Positions 27,227 through 34,584 of a stretch of 64,000 nucleotides of DNA are shown piece by piece; position 1 is the stretch's first letter, and every line of letters starts with the position of its first letter. The notes under the pieces were generated by a model that was not told the origin of the DNA, searched no databases, and saw nothing but the letters and a program-made list of their open reading frames with translations. The position numbers and the translations under genes were made by a program. The stretch is taken from positions 9,912 through 73,911 of the forward strand of contig JBBQVN010000004.1 of assembly GCA_038211475.1 (NCBI GenBank). The letters run 5' to 3'. The stretch comes from JANYBT01 sp038211475. Lineage in GTDB: Bacteria; Acidobacteriota; Terriglobia; Terriglobales; Acidobacteriaceae.

Positions 27227-28177
27227 GTGGAGGGCGTCTTCAGCAGTAGCGGAGACCGAACTCGGGCAGTCGGCGCCGAAGTTCTCACCAGCCGGGAACT
27301 CGCTTCTCCCTCGTGGGCGCAATCCGCACTCGGCAGCTTGTTCTTCACCCTTTTCCCCTCTAGTTGCAGGCTTTGCGATGCACCTCTGTTTCAGCTTTCG
27401 CGATTGCCCGTCTGCGCCAAGTGCCTTGCCGCGCTTCATCCCGCAACGCAAATCCTGTGCTCGATCTGCGGCGGATCTGTGGATAGCCCTCTGGCGGCAT
27501 TGGAATTCGCGCCAATCTGTGGTCTGTGTGGGCGTGCCCATCCGCCCTTCCAGCGCGCCATCGCTTACGGCAGCTATGAGGACGGTCTGCGCGACCTGAT
27601 TCACCTGCTGAAGTATCGACAAGTGCACCCGGCGGCAAAAGTTTTGGGACGCAAGTTGGCGGAAGTGATTGCGAAGTTGCAACCGGAGTTTGGCAAAGAT
27701 CCAGTGCTGGTGCTGCCTGTCCCCCTGCACCATGGCAAGTCCCGCGAGCGCGGCTTCAATCAGGCCGAACTGATCGCCGCTGCCGCACTCAAGCAACTGC
27801 ACGCGGGAGCTGCGCTGCACCTCGACTCCCGACACCTGGTGCGCCGCCGCGAAACCCGCTCTCAGATCGGACTCTCGCGCCACCAGCGCCGCGAAAACAT
27901 GCGCGGCGCCTTCGCCGTTCCCCACCCGCCCTCGGTTGAGGGCCGCGAAATTTTACTGGTGGATGACGTCTTGACCACGGGCGCCACCGCCGCCGAATGC
28001 GCGCGCGTTCTGTTGCGGGCAGGGGCCAGCCGAGTCTGGGTCGCCACCGTGGCCCGCGCCTTGAAGAACTCAGCCGTCGTCTTATTTCCCGTTTATCATG
28101 CCGAAACTGAGACCGACGAAGAAATTACCGACGCAGAAATTAAAGATGACCAGGTGGCAGCCGGGGTCCACAGCTAA
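27227..28177 (+). CDS. ComF-family phosphoribosyltransferase-like protein
   Basis: 316 residues from a GTG; the first 40 residues are poorly constrained, so the start may be later. An N-terminal double zinc-finger region has four C-x2-C pairs (C-R-L-C, C-A-K-C, C-S-I-C, C-G-L-C) followed by R-A-H-P-P-F, then a type I PRTase domain with L-P-V-P-L-H, R-G-F-N-Q-A and the PRPP loop L-V-D-D-V-L-T-T-G-A-T. ComF proteins take part in DNA uptake in naturally competent bacteria; other roles are possible. The C-terminal 40 residues are acidic and not part of the family core. Confidence 0.9.
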   Translation: MEGVFSSSGDRTRAVGAEVLTSRELASPSWAQSALGSLFFTLFPSSCRLCDAPLFQLSRLPVCAKCLAALHPATQILCSICGGSVDSPLAALEFAPICGLCGRAHPPFQRAIAYGSYEDGLRDLIHLLKYRQVHPAAKVLGRKLAEVIAKLQPEFGKDPVLVLPVPLHHGKSRERGFNQAELIAAAALKQLHAGAALHLDSRHLVRRRETRSQIGLSRHQRRENMRGAFAVPHPPSVEGREILLVDDVLTTGATAAECARVLLRAGASRVWVATVARALKNSAVVLFPVYHAETETDEEITDAEIKDDQVAAGVHS

Positions 28178-28198
28178 ACGGGATAACAGGGGATAGCG

Positions 28199-28804
28199 AT
28201 GCAGCTCCACAATGCGATGAACTCCCTGGGAAGGCCGCACCTCCCGCCACCACTCATCACCGGCGGAGTCCACCAGCCTAGCGACCGCCAAGCCCTGCAT
28301 ACCCCAGTGCTCGTGCTCAACGCTTCCTATGAGCCCATCAACGTCTGCGGCGCTCGTCGCGCCATCGTGCTGGTGCTGAAGGGCGTTGCCATGGCTGAAG
28401 AAGAAAACGGCCACTTCCTGCACGCTGCGCGGGTTGCGATTCGCGTGCCGTCTGTCATTCGCCTGCTGGAATACCGCCGCATCCCTCACCAGACCCGCGC
28501 TCTCTCGCGCAAGAACATTCTGCTGCGTGACCGCAACACCTGCCAGTACTGTGGCACTCTGCTGGCCGCGGGCGAACTTACCCTCGACCACGTAATCCCG
28601 CGTTCTCGGGGCGGCAATTCATCCTGGGAGAATCTGGTCGCCTGCTGTCACAACTGCAATCGCAAGAAAGGGAACCAGCTTCCCCATGAGTCTGGCATGA
28701 AGCCCATGCGCGAGCCCCGTTCCTTCAATCTCCACACCAGTCGCCACATCATGCGGCTGATGGGCCACTCCGATGGCAAGTGGCGGAAATATCTATTTTA
28801 TTGA
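28199..28804 (+). CDS. HNH endonuclease
   Basis: 201 residues. The HNH (McrA-like) domain at about 110-165 has C-Q-Y-C-G, L-T-L-D-H-V-I-P-R-S-R-G-G, the Asn of W-E-N-L-V-A, and C-H-N-C-N-R-K-K-G. The four Cys hold a structural zinc; the D-H...N...H-N residues form the metal site. The N-terminal 100 residues (P-V-L-V-L-N-A-S-Y-E-P-I-N) are typical of a chromosomal HNH family found in many phyla, whose physiological target is unknown. It follows the ComF-like gene by 21 bases. Confidence 0.92.
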   Translation: MQLHNAMNSLGRPHLPPPLITGGVHQPSDRQALHTPVLVLNASYEPINVCGARRAIVLVLKGVAMAEEENGHFLHAARVAIRVPSVIRLLEYRRIPHQTRALSRKNILLRDRNTCQYCGTLLAAGELTLDHVIPRSRGGNSSWENLVACCHNCNRKKGNQLPHESGMKPMREPRSFNLHTSRHIMRLMGHSDGKWRKYLFY

Positions 28805-28859
28805 ATTGTCGAACTTCGATTCTCAGACAAGCTGAGTCGCCGTCCTGGCGCCAACGCTT

Positions 28860-29126
28860 CTATGCCGTGGCCGGCATCTTGCTTCTGCCAGTTTTTCGCG
28901 CTGCGGGCAATTCTGGGCGAATTCGCCGCGTCGTCACCGTCCCATTCTCCACCACCACTTTCAACAACAGGGCGCAGCCGGAGCACAGCCAGTAACGTTC
29001 GACCGATCGCAACAGCGGTTGAGATATCGAGGCGGAGGGCGCAGTGCGTTCAACCGTGAACACTCGACCCTCGTGCATATACCGGAACGTCGCGCTGCAG
29101 GCCGGATTCAGGCACTGCGACAACAT
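28860..29126 (-). CDS. Small Cys-pair protein of unknown function
   Basis: 88 residues. It opens with M-L-S-Q-C-L-N-P-A-C-S, then F-R-Y-M-H-E-G-R-V-F, and has a second pair C-S-G-C about 40 residues on, a probable zinc ribbon. The spacing C-x4-C and W-L-C-S-G-C suggests an acidobacterial family of stand-alone ribbons (recollection, not a search). The C-terminus is basic. It converges on the HNH gene with 55 bases between stops. Confidence 0.6.
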   Translation of the reverse strand: MLSQCLNPACSATFRYMHEGRVFTVERTAPSASISQPLLRSVERYWLCSGCALLLKVVVENGTVTTRRIRPELPAARKTGRSKMPATA

Positions 29127-29200
29127 AACTCACTTCTCAACGAATGGGAGACTACTCAGCTTGCCCGAACCAGTCGCAGGGGTAGGTCCAGCTAGCGCCG

Positions 29201-29243
29201 CCGGAGAGATTCGCAGCCGGGGGGCGACTGCGAATCTTTCCGG
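29201..29243 (-). terminator. Strong hairpin after the 132-residue Cys protein
   Basis: A 16-base stem with one mismatch (29201-29216 with 29228-29243) starts 11 bases after the stop at 29255 on the minus strand. No T tract follows, so it may act as an mRNA 3' end or a Rho-linked terminator. Confidence 0.5.
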
Positions 29244-29254
29244 GGCCTGCTGAC

Positions 29255-29653
29255 TTAATTCGCGACATTCGGGGCGGTGGGTGTAGCGGTCTCGGCGCGC
29301 CCAGTTTCAATGCGTTGGATGACCTGCCGCAACCACTCGCGCAGAGAGGCTTCCATTTCCGGCTGCGTGTATTGCCGGGTCATGCTGTCCACGGTTTCGC
29401 CATGAGCATTGATTGGTATGAAGTGGCAGGGAACATCTTCCGCCTTGTACTGGTCGGGCACGAAGTCATGCAGCAGGCATTCCGCGCAGGCGTGCGGCCG
29501 GCTGGGATCGCCAAAATTCGGGCATGACAGCGAGTCCTGAAACGCCGAGGTGGGCTTCCACGGAGTTCGCACCGAACGCCCGTACCCACCTTGTTCCAGG
29601 AACTGCAGTTCGAACTTCAAAACTTCTAAAACGTCACGAGTGTCCTTCAACAT
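29255..29653 (-). CDS. Conserved-looking Cys-containing protein at the redox island edge
   Basis: 132 residues from the ATG at 29653, seven bases after a GGGAGGT-A-GGA ribosome site. It begins with a helical stretch (M-L-K-D-T-R-D-V-L-E-V-L-K-F-E-L). Five Cys in the middle third (S-C-P-N-F, H-A-C-A-E-C-L-L, P-C-H-F) could hold a metal or Fe-S cluster. The C-terminal helix (M-E-A-S-L-R-E-W-L-R-Q-V-I-Q-R-I) is amphipathic. It is divergent from the radical SAM gene, and the shared control region has CRP/FNR-type palindromes, so a linked role is likely. No family recognised. Confidence 0.65.
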   Translation of the reverse strand: MLKDTRDVLEVLKFELQFLEQGGYGRSVRTPWKPTSAFQDSLSCPNFGDPSRPHACAECLLHDFVPDQYKAEDVPCHFIPINAHGETVDSMTRQYTQPEMEASLREWLRQVIQRIETGRAETATPTAPNVAN

Positions 29654-29723
29654 TGGTCCTACCTCCCGGCGGCGGTTATCAACCCCGTAGGCACGATTGT
29701 CCGGTACTGCAAAACCTCGTGGC

Positions 29724-29792
29724 TGTGACCCCGGGCACCGGACCGCGTGAGCTAAGTCACACGGTAATGGTCGGGGTGTGACCTTAGTCATC
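29724..29792. promoter_or_regulatory. Cluster of CRP/FNR-type half-site palindromes
   Basis: Three elements follow the TGTGA-N6-TCACA plan: 29724-29739 (only the left half is good), 29746-29761 (CGTGA, six bases, TCACA; nine of ten consensus positions) and 29777-29792 (TGTGA, six bases, TCATC). They lie between the divergent starts at 29653 and 29838. A CRP/FNR-superfamily regulator is the natural reader; which one is not known. Confidence 0.5.
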
Positions 29793-29837
29793 GGCAACCC
29801 CCTGCCCGACCTGCGATTCTGGCAGTGGAGGATGGTC

Positions 29838-30859
29838 ATGCAACCCATTCTGAACTTCGACGAGCGTCCCTTCATCGTGATCTGGGAAACAACCCAGGCC
29901 TGCGATTTGTCGTGCTTGCACTGCCGCGCCTGCGCTCAGCCGTTGCGCCATCCACTGGAACTGAATACGGCCGAAGCCAAGCGTCTGATCGGCGAAGTGG
30001 CCGAATTAAAAGCTCCGGTGTTCGTGCTGACCGGTGGCGATCCCCTTAAGCGCGACGACATTTTCGAGCTTGTCGACTACGCTATGCAGCGCGGGGTGCG
30101 CATCTCGCTGACCCCTAGCGCGACTCCCCTGCTCACTCGTGACAAGATCGCCGAACTCAAGCGGCGCGGACTGGCGCGGCTTGCCATCAGCTTGGATGGT
30201 CCTACAGCGGCCATTCACGACGCTTTCCGCCGCGTGAACGGTTCCTACGACTGGACCCTGAATGCCGTGCGCTGGGCCCACGAACTCGGTCTGCCGGCGC
30301 AAATCAATACCACCATCACTCGCCACAATCTCGCCCACCTCGACTCGATGATCGCGCTGATGGAAACTCTCGACATCGTATTGTGGAGCGTGTTCTTCCT
30401 CGTGCCCACAGGCCGGGGTTCCGCCGCAGACTTGATCTCCGCCGAAGAATTCGAACAAGTGTTTGCCAAGCTATACCAGACTGCGCAACACGCAAAGTTC
30501 GACATCTGTTCGGTAGGAGCACTGCCGACGGCATTGGTCGCGCCCCCAGGGGCATCAATGACGGCAAGGGGTTCGTTTTTGTTTCCCACCTCGGCGAGGT
30601 TTTTCCCAGCGGGTTTCTGCCCGTTTCCGCCGGCAATATCCGCAAACATTCCCTTGCCGACTTGTATCGCCATTCGCCGCTGTTCACCGGCCTGCGCGAT
30701 AGCGCCAACTTGAAAGGGAAGTGTGCCGAATGCGAGTTCCGCGAAGTCTGCGGCGGTTCGCGCGCGCGCGCTTACGCCTTGACCGGCGATATGTTCGCAG
30801 AAGAACCCTGCTGCGTGTGGCAGCCCACGCAGAGTTTCCGGGCGTCCGCCACCAGTTGA
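29838..30859 (+). pseudogene. Radical SAM/SPASM protein gene split by a frameshift
   Basis: The first frame starts at 29838, six bases after a GGAGG site, and has the radical SAM Cys motif C-D-L-S-C-L-H-C (Cys22, 26, 29), T-G-G-D-P and I-S-L-D-G-P. After K-F-D-I near 30506 it loses homology and runs on to 30713 in low-quality sequence. The proper continuation is in another frame: A-P-R-G-I-N-D-G-K-G-F-V-F then a SPASM-type end C-A-E-C-E-F-R-E-V-C-G-G with a final C-C, stopping at 30859. The break lies between about 30507 and 30545. Related proteins (TIGR04053/NirJ-like, from memory) have a longer linker here, so a short deletion is likely. Pseudogene or assembly error. Confidence 0.75.
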
Positions 30860-30972
30860 GACATCGCGGCTCACGGGCGATACCCCGCTCTCCTCGATCC
30901 TCGAGTTGTCAGCGCTGTTAAGCTTTCGGCTTGCCGGAGCCGTGGCCCCACCATTTCCACCGCACACCCGCA

Positions 30973-30988
30973 TGTGACTTCCCTCACG
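30973..30988. promoter_or_regulatory. CRP/FNR-type palindrome upstream of the diaphorase operon
   Basis: TGTGA, six bases, TCACG: nine of ten positions of the TGTGA-N6-TCACA consensus. It lies 112 bases before the 78-residue Cys protein that precedes the NuoE-like gene. The 240-base stretch 30860-31099 otherwise shows no gene. Confidence 0.5.
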
Positions 30989-31099
30989 TCCTCCGGTACC
31001 GAGAGTCACTGCCTTTCTTTTTCTAATGCCTTCTAATGCAAATTGCGCAGGCTGTGCTGCGATTCCTGCAGACTCCAGGTTTCAGCAAAGGAAATGAAC

Positions 31100-31336
31100 A
31101 TGAGCCACGAAACGGCGAAGTGCCCATTGTGCGAAGGCCACGGAGAACTCTCGCTCTCGCAACTGACCGAGCGGGTTACGGACGAACACCTGTCTGAGAA
31201 GTTGCACAGTTACCTGGACGCGCACAGCGAAGAGCCAGTGCTGGTCGGCGCTCCCAGCAGTCCGCGTACTTTCGACAAGGATGTTCATGGGTGGAACCCG
31301 CAACTGTCGATGTGGCGGCGGAGTTCCAAGGAATAA
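31100..31336 (+). CDS. Small protein with a CPLC motif, start of the redox operon
   Basis: 78 residues from the ATG at 31100, seven bases after AAAGGA; an ATG two codons earlier is possible. It opens with M-S-H-E-T-A-K-C-P-L-C-E-G-H-G-E-L, a half zinc ribbon, then a helical stretch (L-S-Q-L-T-E-R-V-T-D-E-H-L-S-E-K-L). The C-terminus contains W-N-P-Q-L-S-M-W-R-R. It lies 32 bases upstream of the NuoE-like gene on the same strand and is probably the first gene of that transcript. Function unknown. Confidence 0.6.
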   Translation: MSHETAKCPLCEGHGELSLSQLTERVTDEHLSEKLHSYLDAHSEEPVLVGAPSSPRTFDKDVHGWNPQLSMWRRSSKE

Positions 31337-31368
31337 GGCGAACCACAAGCTAAGAAAAGGCGACTGCC

Positions 31369-31914
31369 ATGCCGCAAGCTGAGTTGGAACAAGTCGAACC
31401 GCTACTGCAAGAATTCGATAACACCCGGGCCAATCTCATCCCCATCCTGCAACGAATACAGGCCACTTGTTCCTACCTTCCCCAGGAAGCCCTGCGGCGG
31501 GTAGCGCGCAAGTTGCAAGTGCCCCTGAGCGATGTGTACCAGGTCGCGACTTTTTATCGGTGCTTCAGTTTGAAGCCGCGAGGAAAGCATCTGGTGCAAG
31601 TTTGCCTGGGCACAGCCTGTCATGTGCGTGGTGGACAGAAAGTATTGGAGCGCACTCAGGTCGAAACCGGTGTGGATGCCGCCGGCACCAGCGCCGACAT
31701 GCAGTTTACGGTTGAAGCGGTGCGCTGCCTGGGTTGTTGCGGTCTGGCGCCCGTCATGCGCGTGGACAAGACGACCTTCGCCCACGTAGCGCAAACCAAA
31801 GTTCGGGGTCTTTTGACTCGCTACCGGCCTCGCAAACCTGCGACTTCCGAAGCGGAAAAGACCCCGGCGGTTCCCCCAGAATCCACCCTGGTGCAAGGAG
31901 GCGACCATGCCTAA
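31369..31914 (+). CDS. NuoE-like [2Fe-2S] subunit of a NADH diaphorase
   Basis: 181 residues. The thioredoxin-like [2Fe-2S] domain has all four ligands: Cys79-x4-Cys84 and Cys120-x3-Cys124 (in C-L-G-C-C-G-L-A-P-V). The N-terminal helical part (residues 10-60) is as in NuoE/HoxE/HydC. The last 30 residues are a Pro/Glu/Thr-rich tail without family match. The stop overlaps the start of the next gene by eight bases, so the two are translationally coupled. No other complex I genes (NuoA-N) are near. Confidence 0.93.
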   Translation: MPQAELEQVEPLLQEFDNTRANLIPILQRIQATCSYLPQEALRRVARKLQVPLSDVYQVATFYRCFSLKPRGKHLVQVCLGTACHVRGGQKVLERTQVETGVDAAGTSADMQFTVEAVRCLGCCGLAPVMRVDKTTFAHVAQTKVRGLLTRYRPRKPATSEAEKTPAVPPESTLVQGGDHA

Positions 31915-33826
31915 CCATGGCGCATATCCTCTTCGTAGTCTGGAAGACCTGCAAGCAGTGGCCAAGGTTGGCCGCCAACGCATGTCTCCCGCCCAACCCA
32001 AGATCATGGTTGGCATGGCGACCTGTGGACAGGCAGCCGGCGCAACCGAAGTTCTAAAAGCCGTGCGCGAAGTTGTGACCCAGGACAAACTGCCCTATGT
32101 GGTCTCCGAAACCGGATGCATCGGCTGGTGTTCGCAAGAGCCTCTGCTGGATATCTGCATTCCCGGACGTCCCCGTGTTACCTACGGTCGCGTCACCCCA
32201 GCCCGTGCCAAGCAGATCATCCGTGCCCTGCCTGAACCGAAACCTCAGTGGGCATTGGCCACTATGCCGGGCGACGAAAACACTCTCACCGGGCTTTACA
32301 CCAGCTACCTCACCGGCGAAGACACCCCTCTTCGCGGCGTCAAGTCTTACCGTGACCTTCCTCTTTTCAAGCGCCAGCTGCGCATCGTCATGCGCAATTG
32401 CGGCCTGATCGACCCGGCCAGCTTCGAAGAGTACATTGCGCGCGGCGGCTACACCGCTCTTTGGCAAGCCCTGCGCACTCAGACTCCGCAGCAAGTGGTC
32501 GATGGCATTACCAAAAGCGGCATTCGCGGTCGCGGCGGTGCGGGATTTCCCACTGGAAGAAAGTGGCAGACGGTTCGCGAAGCTCCTGGCAGTCCGAAAT
32601 ACGTCATCTGCAATGCAGACGAGGGCGACCCCGGCGCTTACATGGATCGCGGCGTGCTCGAAGGCGACCCCCACAGCGTGCTCGAAGGCATGACCATTGG
32701 CGCCTATGCCATAGGCGCAAGCGAAGGCATCATCTACGTTCGCGAAGAATATCCGCTTGCAGTCGCGCGCATGAAAGATGCGATCCAGCAATCGGAAACC
32801 GCCGGGCTTCTGGGTACAAACATTTTCGGCTCGGGTTTCGGCTTCACGGTTCGCGTTGTCACCGGAGCGGGCGCCTTTGTGTGCGGCGAAGAAACCGCAT
32901 TGATTCGCTCGATTGAAGGAAAAGTTGGCGAACCGCAGCAGCGCCCGCCGTATCCCGCTGTCCGCGGTCTCAACGGCAAGCCCACTTGCATCAACAATGT
33001 GGAAACTTGGGCGAATGTCCCGGTCATTGTCGCTCGCGGCGGCGAGTGGTTCGCCTCCATCGGCACCCCGGGCAGTAAAGGCACCAAAGTCTTCAGCCTG
33101 GTCGGCAACATCGAAAACACAGCCCTGATTGAAGTCCCCATGGGCACCACCCTCTCCGAAATCGTTTACGAAATCGGCGGCGGCATCCCCGGCAACCGTG
33201 AGTGCAAAGCCATCCAGACCGGCGGCCCTTCCGGGGGCTGCATTCCCGCAAGCAAGTTTGATCTGCCGGTGGATTACGACTCCCTCACCGCAGCCGGCTC
33301 CATTATGGGCTCCGGCGGCATGATCGTCATGGACGACCACACCTGCATGGTCGACATCGCGAAGTATTTCCTCGGCTTTCTGGAAGATGAGAGTTGCGGG
33401 AAGTGCTTCTCCTGTCGCGAAGGTACCCAGCGGCTCAAAGAGGTTGTGCAGCGCATCTCCGAAGGCCACGGGGTAGAAGCAGATTTGGTCCTACTCGAGG
33501 AATTGAGTTGGATGGTGCGCGAAGTTTCTCTCTGCGGCCTGGGACAAACCGCAGCCAACCCCGTCCTCTCCACTCTGCGCTACTTCCGCGAGGAGTATCT
33601 GGAGCACATCGACCACCAGCGCTGTCCGGCCAAAGTCTGCCGCCAGCTCATCACGTTTGCCATTGATCCAGTGACCTGCAACGGCTGTGGAGCTTGCGTC
33701 CAAGTCTGCAGCGGCAAGGCCATTCTGGGCGAGAAAAATAAACTGCACACCATCGAACAAGCCCACTGCACCAAGTGCGGCGCTTGCATGGACATCTGCA
33801 AGTTCGATGCAGTAACGGTCAATTAA
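31907..33826 (+). CDS. HydB/HoxF/NuoF-type NADH-binding flavoprotein with extra Fe-S domains
   Basis: 639 residues, well above the roughly 430-450 of NuoF. Order: an N-terminal thioredoxin-like [2Fe-2S]-type domain (Cys40, Cys71, Cys75); the NuoF core with NADH/FMN loop G-R-G-G-A-G-F-P-T-G near residue 206 and N-A-D-E-G-D-P-G-A-Y; the [4Fe-4S] motif E-S-C-G-K-C-F-S-C-R-E-G-T near 496; then two ferredoxin-type clusters C-N-G-C-G-A-C-V-Q-V-C and C-T-K-C-G-A-C-M-D-I-C near 591-635. This layout is that of HydB of bifurcating hydrogenases and related NAD(P)-ferredoxin enzymes. It should take hydride from NADH, or give it to NAD, via FMN. Confidence 0.93.
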   Translation: MPNHGAYPLRSLEDLQAVAKVGRQRMSPAQPKIMVGMATCGQAAGATEVLKAVREVVTQDKLPYVVSETGCIGWCSQEPLLDICIPGRPRVTYGRVTPARAKQIIRALPEPKPQWALATMPGDENTLTGLYTSYLTGEDTPLRGVKSYRDLPLFKRQLRIVMRNCGLIDPASFEEYIARGGYTALWQALRTQTPQQVVDGITKSGIRGRGGAGFPTGRKWQTVREAPGSPKYVICNADEGDPGAYMDRGVLEGDPHSVLEGMTIGAYAIGASEGIIYVREEYPLAVARMKDAIQQSETAGLLGTNIFGSGFGFTVRVVTGAGAFVCGEETALIRSIEGKVGEPQQRPPYPAVRGLNGKPTCINNVETWANVPVIVARGGEWFASIGTPGSKGTKVFSLVGNIENTALIEVPMGTTLSEIVYEIGGGIPGNRECKAIQTGGPSGGCIPASKFDLPVDYDSLTAAGSIMGSGGMIVMDDHTCMVDIAKYFLGFLEDESCGKCFSCREGTQRLKEVVQRISEGHGVEADLVLLEELSWMVREVSLCGLGQTAANPVLSTLRYFREEYLEHIDHQRCPAKVCRQLITFAIDPVTCNGCGACVQVCSGKAILGEKNKLHTIEQAHCTKCGACMDICKFDAVTVN

Positions 33827-33836
33827 GGAGAATGCC

Positions 33837-34571
33837 GTGCCCTCGTTAACTATGAACGGCATCACGGTGGAAGTCGAACGCGGCACCACGCTGTTGCAAG
33901 CCGCGCAGTTCCTCGGTCTTCCCATTCCCACTCTTTGCCACGAAGACGGTCTCGCCCCCTACGGCGGTTGCCGCTTATGCGTGGTCGAAGTGGTCAACGG
34001 TGCAAAGAAGAGCTTGCAATCGTCGTGCACTTATCCCGCGCTCGATGGTCTGCAGGTCTTCACGCATTCCGCGCGAGTCGAGAAAGCCCGTCGCCTGCTG
34101 GTGGAACTCTACGTTGCCACCTGCCCGCAGTCCAAGCGCATTCAGGATATGGCGTCCGCGATGGGTGTGCGCCGGGTGCGCTATGACGCAAAGCACGAAC
34201 TCTGCATCCAGTGCGGGCTGTGCGTTCGCATGTGCGAGCAGCAGATGATGGCCGGCGCCATCGGTTTTTCCGGTCGCGGCCTGCATCGCGAAGTCACTCG
34301 TCCTTTCGACACCACGAGCGATGCCTGCCGCCAATGCGGGGCTTGCCTTTACATCTGTCCGGTGTGCGAGTTGCGCTGCGCCGGGCCTGACGCGGAAAGC
34401 GTCCTGTGCAATGGGTGCCTGAATATTTCCACCGCGTGTTTACAGACTTACAACAACGCAATGTGTTCTTTGGATCCCTGTCACGCCTGCGAGATTGACG
34501 GTCCGTTCCGCGCCGACGTGCGAGTGAAATTGCAACCCCAAATCGAGTTTCCAGTTTTAGCCAAGAAATAG
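33837..34571 (+). CDS. HoxU/NuoG-N-terminus-like Fe-S subunit with a Cys-rich tail
   Basis: 244 residues from a GTG start preceded by AAGGAG. A plant-type [2Fe-2S] domain (Cys34, 45, 48, 64) is followed by two [4Fe-4S] motifs (Cys123-126-129-133 and Cys164-167-170-174, with Cys177 and 181). The His/Cys cluster found between them in NuoG is reduced to one Cys (residue 96). Unlike HoxU there is a further Cys-rich end: Cys191, 194, 201, 210, 215 and 218. It may hold one more cluster or zinc, or dock with the GltB-like protein next door. No hydrogenase or NuoG catalytic part is attached. Confidence 0.88.
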   Translation: MPSLTMNGITVEVERGTTLLQAAQFLGLPIPTLCHEDGLAPYGGCRLCVVEVVNGAKKSLQSSCTYPALDGLQVFTHSARVEKARRLLVELYVATCPQSKRIQDMASAMGVRRVRYDAKHELCIQCGLCVRMCEQQMMAGAIGFSGRGLHREVTRPFDTTSDACRQCGACLYICPVCELRCAGPDAESVLCNGCLNISTACLQTYNNAMCSLDPCHACEIDGPFRADVRVKLQPQIEFPVLAKK

Positions 34572-34584
34572 TGGAGAGACTGCC

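Noticed and set aside
32054..33469. 471-residue open frame antisense to the HydB-like gene
   Set aside because: It is the mirror of a gene with full motifs, has biased composition (Ala, Gly, Asp, Val rich) and no family strings; typical shadow of high-GC coding DNA.
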